DNA from: Helochares maculicollis
Lineage: Eukaryota; Arthropoda; Insecta; Coleoptera; Hydrophilidae
Direction: 5' to 3'
Length of the DNA: 43,739 bases
NCBI GenBank assembly: GCA_033557835.1
Contig: JAWQRO010000302.1
Span: forward strand, 1 to 43,739
Below the pieces are notes generated by a model that saw only the letters and a program-made list of their open reading frames with translations, did not search any database and was not told the DNA's origin. A program made the position numbers and the translations under genes. Within the stretch, counting starts at the first letter, position 1; every line of letters starts with the position of its first letter. Below, one piece after another: positions 21,083 to 31,892 of the stretch.

Positions 21083-22625
21083 CTCAATAACAAAAGCTCT
21101 TTAGCGAGATGAGGTAGAAAATCCAAATAAAATTTCTATGACAATTTTAATTGACTGCTAATATGCAAAACAGAGCATAATTGAATAGTAAGGACCAATT
21201 CGTCCAATCTCTTACCTGTTACTCTATACAGTAGTTCATGCTAGTGGCAATTTTTATCACATCCTAAACCTTTCCTTCAATTTTAGTTTTTTGTACAGAT
21301 TCTTACGATTTTAATAGCTAAACATACTGTTTCTGAATTCGGAAATTTTGTATAGCAGTTCCTGGATATCAAAAGCGATACAATCCAAAGTAAAATGCTT
21401 TTTATCGAAAATACTTCTGCTAACGCTTCTTAATGATCTGCGGAGCGGGAGAAAGCTTTGAGTTGACGTTTATGAAGCCTAAGTAGACACTTTTAATTAC
21501 CGAACGAAGTAGAAAAATCCGAAATATTTTTGATTGTTAGATACTTAACTTAGTACTTACCAGATGCGCAAGTTTAAAATATCGTTTTTTCATGAAAAAT
21601 CCGCAATTATTTAAAAACAATGGTACAACATTTTTTATTTAAAGTATTGGCCCTCGCTTTTTACACAATTTATTCATCTCTCGGGCAATTTATGAATGCC
21701 ATCCCAAGAGAAAGCTTCAACTTCAACATCCTCGAAAGTCTTGAAGTGTTGCTCAGCCAGTGCGTGACCCATCGACAAGAAGAGGTGATAATCAGAAGGC
21801 GCCAAATCTCGTGAATACGACGGGTGGGGTTGGAGTTCCCAACCGAAGAAATCGTTTCTTTGACTACTGCTGAATATGCGGGAGCGGTCTCATGCTTCAG
21901 AATAACTTTGCCGTGTCTTCGAGCCCATTCTGGATGTATTTCAATCAATGCGTGGTTTAAACTGATCATTTGTTGTCGGTAGCTGACAGTATTAACAGTT
22001 TCACCGGGGTTTGAAAAGCTCGTAGTACACTATTCCCTTCTAATCCCACCACACACACATTGTCTTCCTCCCAAAATGATCCGGTTTTGTATTCGATGTT
22101 GATTGTTGTCTTGGCGCTAGCCACGATTTTTTACTTTTGGGATTCTAAAAATATATCCTTTTTTCATCGCCAATTACAACCCGATGCAAAAAACACTTTC
22201 TTTCGTGGCATAAATGCAGCATTTTGCAGACAGTTTGTCGTCTTTCCATCTTTCTTTTGTTCAGTTTGTGTGGAACCTATTTCCCAACCTTTAGAATCTT
22301 CCCCATGGCTCTCAGGCGATCGGAAATGACTTGCCGAGTACCATTCAACTGCTCCAACATCATTTCTTTTGTTTGTGTATCGTCTTCGTCCAGTAATGCT
22401 TGTAATCCGTTGTCTTCAAACTTGGGGTGGTCGATTTTCACGTTCTTTATCAAAAACATTGAAATCTTTTTTGAAACGCTGAAACCAGCGTTCACAGGTC
22501 TTCACAGTTGGAGCAAAATCGCCGTAAGTCTCTGAAAAAATTCGATGACTTTTCGATGCTTTTTTCTTTTGATTGAACAAGAAAATGCCGCAAATGCTCT
22601 TTACTTGGCTCAAAGTTCGACATTG
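21083..22625. repeat. Duplicated block, copy B (mariner plus flank)
   Basis: Same-orientation homologue of 5098-6565, including about 475 bp outside the left TIR. Contains the segment (about 21331-21387) missing from copy A. Similarity ends near 22625 in the transposase N-terminus. Confidence 0.85.
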
Positions 22626-22628
22626 GTT
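21560..22628 (-). mobile_element. Mariner element B (mellifera-like), 5' truncated
   Basis: The left TIR homologue (ccagatgcgcaagttt) starts at 21560 after a TA. Transposase relics on the minus strand: LNHALIEIHPEWARRHGKVIL with a mutated second box HETAPAY (expected HDNAPAH; 21670-21969), FEDNGLQALLDEDD and ISDRLRAMG (22277-22495), and the first HTH IFLFNQKKKASKSHR (22416-22661). The frames do not join. The right TIR is absent: sequence changes to satellite-like DNA at about 22630-22660. Confidence 0.8.
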
Positions 22629-22654
22629 TTGGGTTCCAAAGGATTCTTCAATAG

Positions 22655-23830
22655 ATTTCATCTCTTGAAGCGAGGAAAAGTGTATTGTTTCATAAGCTAG
22701 AAGCTCAAGTTGACTGGTTTAGTTCTCAAATGAAATTGGGTAAAGCGGAATGTTTCTGGAAGTTGGATGCTTAAGTTGACGCATTTAAGAGCCGAATTAT
22801 GGGAAGTCAACAATATTGTTGCTGAAGGAATCGATATAAATCAAATTGTTGCTGGAGGTTGAGACTTTACGGTGACGCTTGTGATTAAAGAACGAAGCTA
22901 AGCAAAGCGTATTGTTTCATAAGATAGAAGCTTAGATTGACTGGTTTAATTTCCAAAGGAAATTGGGTAAAGCGGAATGTTTCTGGACGTTGGGTGCTTA
23001 AGTTGACGCATGTAAGAGCCGAATGATGGGAAGTCAACAATATTGTTGCTGAACGAAGCAATAGAAACCTGATTGTTGCTGGGTGTTGAAACTTTATGAA
23101 GACGCTTGTGATTGAAGACCGAAGCGAAGCAAAGCGTATTGTTTCATAAGCTAGAAGCTTAAATTGGCTGGTTTAATTCCCAAACGAAATTGGGTAAAGA
23201 GGAATGTTTCTGGAAGTTGGATGCTTAAGTTGACGCATTTAAGAGCCGAATGATAGGAAGTCAACGATATTGTTGCTGAACGAATCGATATAAATCGGAT
23301 TGTTGCTGCATGTTGAGATTTTACGGTGACGCTTGTGATTAAGAAACGAAGCGAAGCAAAGCTTATTGTTTCATACGTTAGAAGCTTAAGTTGACTGGTT
23401 TAATTCCTAAACGAAATTAGGAAACGCAGAATGTTTCTAGAAGTTAGATGCATAAGTTGACGCATTTAAAAGCCGGAAGATGGGAAGTCAACAATATTGT
23501 TGCTGAACGAAGCGTACTGTTGCAGGAACTTTACGAAGACGCTTGTGATTGAAGAACGAAGCGAAGCAAAGTGTATTGTTTCATAAGACAGAAGCTTAGA
23601 TTGACTGGTTTAATTTCCAAACGAAATTGGCTAAAGCGGAATGTTTCTGGAGGTTGGATGCTTAAGTTGGACGCATTTAAGAGCCGAATGATGGGAAACA
23701 AACAATATTGTTGCTAAACGAAGCGATATAAAGTGGATTGTTGCTGGATATTAAATCTTTACGGTGACGCGTGTGATTGAGGAACGAAGTGAAGCAAAGC
23801 GTAATGTTTTCGAATCTTAGGAGATTAGGT
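22655..23830. repeat. 227-bp satellite array, about five copies
   Basis: The anchor tattgtttcata recurs at 22683, 22910, 23137 and 23364, exactly 227 bp apart; the next steps are 210 bp (23574, internal deletion) and 228 bp (23802, degenerate). Each unit contains two related halves (gcttaagttgactggttta and gcttaagttgacgcattta) and a perfect or near-perfect palindrome caacaatattgttg (22808-22821 in the first unit). No coding potential. Begins where mariner B is cut off. Confidence 0.93.
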
Positions 23831-25160
23831 CGACGTTTTTAATACAGCGTTCATTTACAATGTCTTAATCAACCCTGAGTGCAAATGCTTATCATTTTCA
23901 GGTTATCAGTTTCTTTTTTATCAACATAAGAAATGTAGTATATATTTGCCATTAGTCATAGAATTAGATCATATGTAATGCCTGTAATAAAGCAGGCTAA
24001 ACGTCACCTATTTTCCTGTTGCTGTAAATATATCTTAATTTATATTGAAGGATCAGTTTGTAATTTAGGCTTGATTAATGCAAGTTTAATTTGCTAGGCT
24101 AATTATTTAGCTTAGCAAATATAATATGCTATTTTAATTTATGAATGAATATGTATTTTATGCTAATAATGGTAGCAGAGAAACAGTTTTGATATATTGT
24201 GTCGAAATTATTAGTGAAATTATTTACTCTGTAATTTCTGTTGGGCATTTTCACTCCATCATGCAGCTTTCACACTCAAGTTTTCTTTGCTTGCTAAACA
24301 CTAAAACACTAATAATAATGTATCATTGATAGATATCAATTGATAACATAATCCTCAATCCCTTAACAGCAAAGCGAGCTCAATTAAACACTATAAAAGT
24401 AGCTCCATTTTCTTTCTCCCCAGGCAAAAATGGGGAATACAAACGACATAATAATATCTTAATAAAAGCAACTCATTCAATAGTCATTAAAATCCTAGCA
24501 TACATTTTTGTGAATTCCGGTTTTATTACAAAGTATGAATTTCTGCTAAATGAAATAATGCACAAATGAGTTTGCGTGCAGCAAATTTTGGTGAATGGAC
24601 TTTACTCGTGTGCATATAATTTACAACGTGTCAAAATGTTTATTTTTTAATTTAAATGAATTTAGATTATTATTTAAATTAAATCAGCAATAATATTGTT
24701 ACGAGTTCCAGGAGTTCTTTATTATATTTAATAATCTAGCGCAAAATGAACATTATTTATTTAGTATTTATTTATTTGTGGTACTAGCTAAGTAAATCCA
24801 GAATCTTGCATGTGGGCTAACTAAGAAATCCTTATCCAACATTAAAACAATAAACTAGATCATATCATAAGCTTAAGTATCATAACATAGAAATGTATAG
24901 ATCCAAATTGGAATGATAGAATGTCTGGAAATACTGTTATTGTTATTATTTTGCATATTTACCAGAGAACCGCGTCCTGTAAGTCTGGAGAGCAGTAGCC
25001 GAAAGCCACCTTGTAAAAAATATAAAGCGCTAGCAATTTCTAGGGTTGTAAACCGCTTTATTTAGTATTTATGCGCAATTATGGAAATGCGATTCTCAAC
25101 TGACATGAGCGTGGCTCGCTAGAGTAAATTTCGCTTAAATATTTCATACGCGGCCTGTTA
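23831..25160. other. AT-rich sequence with degenerate repeats
   Basis: The part at 24530-24600 resembles 20180-20240. Otherwise no reading frame, no element ends and no exon recognised. Confidence 0.4.
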
Positions 25161-25265
25161 ATTTAAACTCGTAATGTTTCTGCTCGATTACACTCTCGAA
25201 CACTAAACTTACTTTGTTTAATAGAAAAATTAAATGTGGAAAAAAGTGAATAGTGCGAGGAAAAA

Positions 25266-25373
25266 CGAGAAGCGCGGAGTAAACGAGAAGCGCGGAGTAA
25301 ACGAGAAGCGTGGAGTAAACGAGGAGCGCGGAGAAAACGAGAAGCGCGGAGAAAACAAGTTGCGCAGAGAAAA
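25266..25373. repeat. 18-bp GC-rich minisatellite, six copies
   Basis: Six units of exactly 18 bp (25266, 25284, 25302, 25320, 25338, 25356), consensus cgagaagcgcggagtaaa, with a degenerate seventh to about 25391. Because the period is a multiple of three, one minus-strand frame stays open and gives a hexapeptide repeat (LRASRL); I regard that 177-codon frame (25163-25696) as a by-product. Confidence 0.92.
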
Positions 25374-25399
25374 TGGAAAGGGCAAAGTGAAATTATAAT

Positions 25400-27110
25400 T
25401 CCCGAAAAAATTGAAGCAACACAGAAAAATGCGAAGTGCAAAAAATGGTTTAAGACGCGAAGAAAAATGTGTACCTTCAGGAAATACTGCGTCAGCAGGC
25501 GTGGATTCCACCGGGGCAAACTGAGGAAGCGGAGGATCGGTGGGAAATCTCCGGGAGAAAAGATGCTTGAAGATGCATGCGAAATTAAGAACTTAACGAC
25601 TTGCAGTAAAGTTAAGGCATTCGCACCTAATTTGTGAAAGTGTTGTTGCTTGTTTACAACTTCCTTAACGGCCGTTATATTTTTCCTTCCCCGCACCTAA
25701 CAGATCTTTCGGCTTTGGCCGCTGGCTCATTTGCGAGATTTTCCACTTGCTCTTTAGCACCGCCCGCGAATTATTATGTTCAGGGCGCTCGTTTCAGTTT
25801 TTTAGCAGACCAGAATCGACCCTCAGCTGCGCTGGCTCATCAAATTTTAATAATGTTTGTATGTAATAACAAGTGTGAGCACACAGTCGATTTGAATGTT
25901 GTAATGGATTGGCGTGGCATAGTCGAATAACAGTAATAGAAAGCATTAATTATAGAAATTAAGGTCTAATTGCGGAATTAATTGCTAATATAATCGATTG
26001 ATTATTAGGAACTCAGAGCTGCTAACCTACCCACCCAAGGGGAATCAAATCATAGAGAAATCAATGTAGAATCATGGTCTTTCTCTATGACTGCAATAAC
26101 ATTGACCATTGAGGACTTAATGGCATTTGCAAAAGAGCATTTATATGCTAATGCAAGAAAGAGAGACGGGAATTGTTAGAGAGAGCGAGGATAAAAACAG
26201 AGTAGAGAATCGGATAGAAGTGGCAATGAACTATGTTAATTAGATGACACAATGGAACACGTTTTCTAGTTTTTGTCCAGTAGGTACCTCCTTTATTCAT
26301 GGGTTCATACCGTTTTTTGCGGTTATTGCTACCACTTTAAGTCGACAGAACCATAGAAAACAACATAGTTGCGCTGGTTGAGCCACAACTTTTCCTAATT
26401 TTATTGACTATTCTTCCAGTCGTGCAGTAGATGCATAATAAGTACTCATTTAAATGATATTCTTAATACTAGTACCACGAGAGCAGTTTTCGTGCCCCAA
26501 AAATAAATAAATAAAAATGTTCTCTTCATAAAACTATTTTATTTACCAAGAATGTGGCGTTCGTAAACAATTCACGCTTATAAAGTATATAGATTTAAAC
26601 GTGTATGCGTGCAGGACAATTCCATTCAAGAGTCTAATTTCTATTTTAACCGTAGCTTCTTTGATCTGTACGAAATGTTTAGCGCTTGGATTTAACATTT
26701 AGGGATCTAATGAACTGCAAAAAAGTACCTGGGATTACTAATAACAAAACTACAAAACAGCTACATGTATCTTTTTCAGTACATCTATAAACGTGTTATT
26801 TTTAATATAACTTTATGTATCGTGCAACAACTTGTTTAAAAAAGTAAAACTTTACTCTTATTACTACTTTACTTATTTACTATTATTAATCGCTTATAAA
26901 CACCTATTCCAAAGGGTCCAATTTTTAAACGATCCTAGCTATAAATATTGGTCTAATTTTACAATGTAAATCCACAATTCAAAAATCTGGAGTGTTTCTA
27001 CTGAACATTCCCGTAAAAATAATTAGTAAAAAGTGCAATATAAAGTTACAAATCAAGCTTCAATCGTCAAAGCATCTATTTAGAAATTTTAAAGTTTCAA
27101 GAAGGCTACA
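25400..27110. other. No recognised gene; one stem-loop
   Basis: Contains an inverted repeat with perfect 11-bp arms (tcatagagaaa at 26050-26060, tttctctatga at 26080-26090) around a 19-base spacer. A plus-strand frame at 25634-25930 has no motif and opens without ATG. Otherwise AT-rich sequence. Confidence 0.4.
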
Positions 27111-27130
27111 CATATTCCTCTGTGAACTAG

Positions 27131-27690
27131 ACTTTAAACACAGTTCTTAGCAAGAATGCTAGAAACATTCACCGACCACTCTCAGACAGTGGTTCGGCCG
27201 TGAGTCTGTGGAAGCAAACGAGAATCTTCCCTAAAAGTACATATCGGTCGACAATTCCTAAGTTCTTCTTGCTATAATGACTCCTAGATGTTCTTCTTCT
27301 TTTTTTGGTGAACAAGATATTAAACACACTTCTAAGCAGGAGTGCTAGAAATATTTACGGGCCACTCTCAGCGAGTGGTGCGGCTCTGAGGCTGCGGATG
27401 CAAACATTAATTTTCTCTAAAAGTAGTAATTAGTCGATATTTTCTAAGTTCTTCTTGCTGTAATCACTCCTAGACGTTATTCCTCCTTCCTCGGTGAGCA
27501 AGACTTTAAACACATTTCTAAGCACGAATGCTAGAAATATTCACGGACCACTCTCAAAGAGTGGTGCGGCTCTGAGGCTGCGGCTGTAAACAAGAATCTT
27601 GTCGAAAAATACTTATTACTGACAATACCCCTTAAATTTCGCATTCTTGCTATGATAAATCCTAAAAGCATTTTGCTAGGTGTCGTAGTT
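27131..27690. repeat. 186-bp tandem repeat, three copies with a conserved hairpin
   Basis: Units begin at 27131, 27317 and 27503, each at the start of a (a)cttTaaacac motif, and the anchor gctagaaa (27158, 27344, 27530) repeats at exactly 186 bp. Each unit holds a short hairpin (ccactctcaaagagtgg in the third) flanked by gcggctctgaggctgcgg-like sequence. The third copy decays after about 27620. Confidence 0.9.
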
Positions 27691-28149
27691 TACGTTGTAT
27701 AAAGAAAAACTCATTCCTAACATAAATGCATAATATTTAAAGATATTTCAACTAATACAACGGATTCTACTGTTAAGCAGAACAAACTTGGCAACACTAA
27801 CAAATAATTGAGAATTAACAACTTACTTACAAAATCCATCCATTATAAGACGCATTACAATTATAATTATTTATACAGAAAAAAACGTACTTATATTACA
27901 ATGTAAAAGAACGTTATGGTATAAAATAATTATTGTTCAAAGATTCATACTAATAACTAGGTGGGAAAAAACAAGTTCCTAAAAATTTCGAATAGATGAC
28001 GTATAAGAAACAAACATTAAAATAGATTTAGATTTTTAAAGTCATCAAAAGCAAGTATTTTTGACGAATATATGACTGATATAAAAATCACTGATCGACA
28101 GACACTTCATGTTGTTAGAAATAAATTATGAAATGGACAATTTATTCAA

Positions 28150-29013
28150 AAATTAGACTTAAAGCGTGGAGATCCGTCGAATGAGGTCGAATTTTGTTAT
28201 GATCGCAGTACCTTCTGTATCTTAGACTTTGTATACGGAAATGTGAAAAGCAGAATGAATGGAGGGGGGGGGGATAACCCCCACCAACTTTCACACACAC
28301 ACGCAAACAGACAAAATGTAAGAAATGGTCGAAATAGATTCAGGGGCACTCAAAATGTGCAGATCCGTCAAAATCTTGAGGTTAAATGTTTTCATGATCG
28401 TAATATCTTTCCTTTACCACACTTCCTATAGCAATACAGGAACGTAAAAATTAAATTTATGCCGGTAAAGTCCCACTTGCGGTTTTCAAGTTTACACGGA
28501 ACTATTTGATATTACTATATTTACAATGTTTACCATTTTTGTAATAATTTTGTGAAAATTTTTATTCCAAGCCCTAATAAAATTGGAATTTTGAAAATTA
28601 TTGACACTTCCGGTGCTCCCATCATGATGAAACTTTGCATCTGTTAGTTCTTCGTAATATTTAAGATGTGCACAAAATTTCAGATCGATGGCTTAATTTT
28701 AAAAATTACTTTACTTGAAAAAATTTCAAATCTGTGTAGGTAAACAGGTACTTCCGGTGGTCCTACATGCCTAAAAAGTTGATACAGATCTAAGTTGTTG
28801 CGATAGTAGCCAAATTTCATCGCTCCACCTGCAACGGTCTGACCTCTCTCGTGTTTGCATGTTGACACACGCAGACACACACAACAATCCAAAAATGAAC
28901 AAAATTCAGGAGCACTCAAAACGTGGAGATCTGTCAAAATCTCGAGATCGAATTTTTTTATGATTGCAATACCTTCCCTTTCCTATACTTCGTATAGTAA
29001 TACGGGAATGTAA
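28150..29013 (+). repeat. Dispersed repeat R, copy 1, with palindromic 3' modules
   Basis: The 3' module (gatccgtc... to ...acgggaatgtaaaa) occurs three times, at about 28165-28245, 28355-28450 and 28920-29013. The last contains ctatacttcgtatag (28983-28997), a 6-bp palindrome with a 3-base loop. The body 28450-28920 includes two acttccggtg boxes. A G-run/C-run (28261-28283) and a short CA repeat lie between modules. The body and last module match 42897-43660 in reverse. No coding relic, so the class (SINE, LINE tail or MITE) is unknown. Confidence 0.75.
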
Positions 29014-29770
29014 AAAGTAGTTGATAGCAATTATGAGATCAAATGAATTTAAAATACAAACAGGGATCTAATTTATAGAGTTATTGCAGTGAAAAATTCT
29101 GTCCTAAATCAAATACATCAACGGGAAGCTATTCGTAACTTGCAAGCCGAACGCAACTCTTCAAGAGTCTTGTTGCGGATTATCTAAACAATAAACACTG
29201 TTTGAAATATGCAAAGGTTATAAGTTTAGAAATAGGTTCAGAAGCACGTTACTCGGCTCTGCCATAGTATTCCTGAATGGTTATGCCTGGAAAAAATATA
29301 TAAATATTGTGATTATGATTAAGTTGCGTTTTATACCAAACACTTTAGGTGAACTTTTTAATATATTCAGGGCATTTGTTGAAAAAATCGAAATACTCTT
29401 GCTTTATACTACTGCATTAAAACCAGAAGAAGTGTTAGGTGCACGTTTGTAAAGATAAAATTTTCAAAATGGGCAATTGTAGACATATTTTTAGGCACTT
29501 TAATATTAGTGTTACCATTTATTGAATGCAGTGCATTTTCATAAAAATTAATAAAAACTCTACATATCAAAATGGAAGCAAAATTTTCATACACTATATT
29601 GTCAGTAACAATATTTACTTGCAACGACTCATTTTGTCAAAATTATTGTCTTTCAAGCTGATCCAACATGACCAATCTTTAACGACTTTAGCTACTCTTG
29701 TTATTGCCATGAAAGTTTTCGCTTATCATAGTTGAATTTTCATCTAGTAGATACAAACAGAGATCGGATA
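29014..29770. other. AT-rich sequence without recognised features
   Basis: Two overlapping short frames on opposite strands (29409-29624, 29526-29735) show no motif. It may include decayed 3' sequence of the adjacent LINE fragment. Confidence 0.4.
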
Positions 29771-29774
29771 GTTC

Positions 29775-30420
29775 TTCCTCCGTTGGTGATGAGTAAATTT
29801 CGTTTCGTAATTCTTCTGGCATTCCTAATCCGTATATCACTACGAATTATTTTATTTTCGCACATTTCATTCCGACATTTGCAATGCTTTGTGTAATTTG
29901 CATATTAATTATTGATATGCATCCCTCAATTGAGCACCAAACCGGTGTGAGTAACTATCTTATCAAGATTAAAGCAGCTTGTATTGAACTGATAAATTTC
30001 GGTTTTGATACGTCAAATAATTCTATTTTTGCAACTTAATTTTAAATTCTGTGTATTTTTCTTGATAAGCTCCTTCCGTTTTAATTTAGTATCTAAAGCC
30101 ATATTCACTAAAATTGATATTGATCACTGCAGGCAAATATTCCGTATTATCCTATTGATATCGGTTGACTTGCGTTCATTTAATATAAGTGTCTTTGTCC
30201 AGTCGTGAACCAAATTGATAGTGTTCTGTAGTTTGGTGTTTGCTACCTCGTTATTGTCATCCTTTGCTAATATTGTTGTGTCATCAGAGAAGGCAACAAA
30301 CGTTGTTTCGTAAACGCAAGTGTAAAGCAGTTGCAGTATAGGTTCCAATAGACTGCCTTGTGGTACACCACTTCTAATTGAACTGACAATTTGACTGTAA
30401 AATCTATTTGTGAAGTGAAA
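29775..30420 (-). pseudogene. Jockey-like LINE reverse transcriptase fragment
   Basis: Minus strand, from the box RSGVPQGSLLEP (about 30350-30385), through FVAFSDDTTILAKD at 30124-30348, where FSDD replaces the usual YADD active-site box, to LHDWT-like and thumb sequence (LKRKELIKKNTQNLKL, about 30030-30090). A decayed C-terminal part follows, with an EEL.NEIYSS-like piece near 29790-29830, all with stops and frame changes. N-terminal RT, endonuclease and ORF1 are absent. The clade assignment is from memory of VPQGS-type Jockey/CR1 enzymes. Confidence 0.75.
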
Positions 30421-30718
30421 TTCTAATACCTAAGCATTTTGGTGTGCTGCTTCTGTTTAGACTAGCGTATGAGTATTTAAAGGTGAGACCTGAACGAGAT
30501 ACTGGTTTTTAACTATATATATTGATGCTTCATTTACCATGTAAGTGCTTAGTTATAAAAATTATTCTACAGAACTTAAATCTACTTATGGAAATTTATC
30601 ATTGAGGCATGAGCACTAAAATAGATCCTTTTAAAATTTCGATTTTCGACATTAATTCTCCATGTTAAATACCCCAAAAGAATGTTTAACTAAATCGTCG
30701 AACTAAATGTCCGATCTA

Positions 30719-31890
30719 TTAGGGGGACCGGAAATAAATGTCGTTTTCTTAGGTTAAATTCACACGACTACACTTTTAACAAGTTTTTATTTCTAATCAA
30801 CAATATATTCACCTTCGTTATCAACAACCTTTTGCTATCTAGTATACAAATTTTAAATGCCGGAGCGGTAAAAATCAATCAGTTTTTCTGTAAAATATAT
30901 CGAGATATCATTTTGAACATCATCAAAATTTTCTCATTTTTTGCCACTAAGACAATGTTGAAGTGATCGGAATAAATGGAAATCCGAGGGTGCAATATCG
31001 GGCGAGTATGGTGGGTGAGGCAGTACCTCCCACTCCATTTCGTTAATTTTGTCTAAGGTCCGTTTTGCACAGCGCGGTCTTGCATTGTCATGTTGCAGAA
31101 TAACTCCTTTTCTGTTGACAATTGTCGGATACTGTTCAATCAAAGACCGGTTTATTAGTTCCAATTGTTCACAATAGACATCTGCATTAACAGTTTGTCC
31201 AGGTTTTAACACTTCAAAATGAACAACTCCGCGTGTACTCCCCAAATACACAGAAGTGCTTTTTTGGGGTGTAAACCCGGCTTTGCAGTAGTTCGTGGTA
31301 ATTCATTTCGACTGAGCCACTGCCTTTTGCGTTTCGGATTGTCGTACAGGACCCATTTTTCGTCTCCAGTGATCAAGCGATCAAAAAACGGATCTGTAAG
31401 ATGTCGTTGAAGCAATACGTTGCACGTGACACACACAAATGTTCTTGGATGGTTGACCAAGGTTGGTTAAGGTTGTTTGACATGAATTTGATTCCACTTG
31501 TGTCCTTAGCACGTCGTTATCTAATGTTGTTGGTCTTCCTGATCCATGAGCGTCCGAGATATCAAAATTGTCTGATCTGAACTCGGAGAATCATCTTTGG
31601 CATTTACCAATGCGCTTGGTTAACCATCGCAAATGTTTTTAGTCGGAGCAGTTGTGATATTACCCTTGCGAAACTCAAAAAGCATACAATGCCGGATATG
31701 CTCTTCTGGTATTTGGCTGGCTATTTCACCCCAAATTGCAAAAAAAGTCTAATACTTAAATATTCAGAAGCAAATATGATACCATAACCTCAAAATCTCT
31801 TTGACACGCCTTCCAAGTACGTAATAAGCTACCAAATGACAATCAAATATCGACATGCGCAGAAACGACATTACTTTCTGGTCCCCTTAA
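30719..31890 (-). mobile_element. Mariner element M6, best preserved, with TIRs and TA duplication
   Basis: Left TIR ttagggggaccggaaat begins at 30719; right TIR ends ...tttctggtccccttaa at 31890. About 28 bp of inverted similarity with few mismatches (shared inner part taatgtcgttt). Flanking TA at 30717-30718 and 31891-31892. Length 1172 bp. The transposase relic is largely readable and the DD34D spacing is exact. Confidence 0.92.
30793..31734 (-). pseudogene. Mariner DD34D transposase pseudogene (element M6)
   Basis: DNA-binding part: SQIPEEHIRHCMLFEFRKG near 31675-31730; the likely initiator two codons upstream now reads ATA. A decayed second HTH follows. At 31206-31460: LLQRHLTDPFFDRLITGDEKW, with the first Asp, then GLHPKKALLCIW. 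A frameshift near 31240 leads into 30934-31251: VVHFEVLKPGQTVNADVY, ILQHDNARP with the second Asp, and PHPPYSPDIAPSDFHLF with the third Asp. Exactly 34 residues separate the last two Asp. After SGKK comes a stop, then a C-terminal tail ending EGEYIVD with a stop at 30793-30795. At least one frameshift, three stops and the lost start make it inactive as it stands. Confidence 0.88.
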
Positions 31891-31892
31891 TA

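Noticed and set aside
22060..22535. Plus-strand frames within mariner B
   Set aside because: Shadows of the minus-strand transposase relic.
25163..25696. 177-codon minus-strand frame with hexapeptide repeat
   Set aside because: Its openness is explained by the 18-bp minisatellite; the remainder is low-complexity Phe/Leu/Ser without motif.
27131..27690. Hammerhead-ribozyme satellite
   Set aside because: The obligatory ctgatga and gaaa core elements are not present in the right order on either strand.
28983..28997. Resemblance of ctatacttcgtatag to half of a loxP-type recombinase site
   Set aside because: Only the short inner part agrees, the spacer is 3 bases instead of 8, the arms are 6-9 bp, and it occurs as the end of a dispersed insect repeat. 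Coincidental palindrome.
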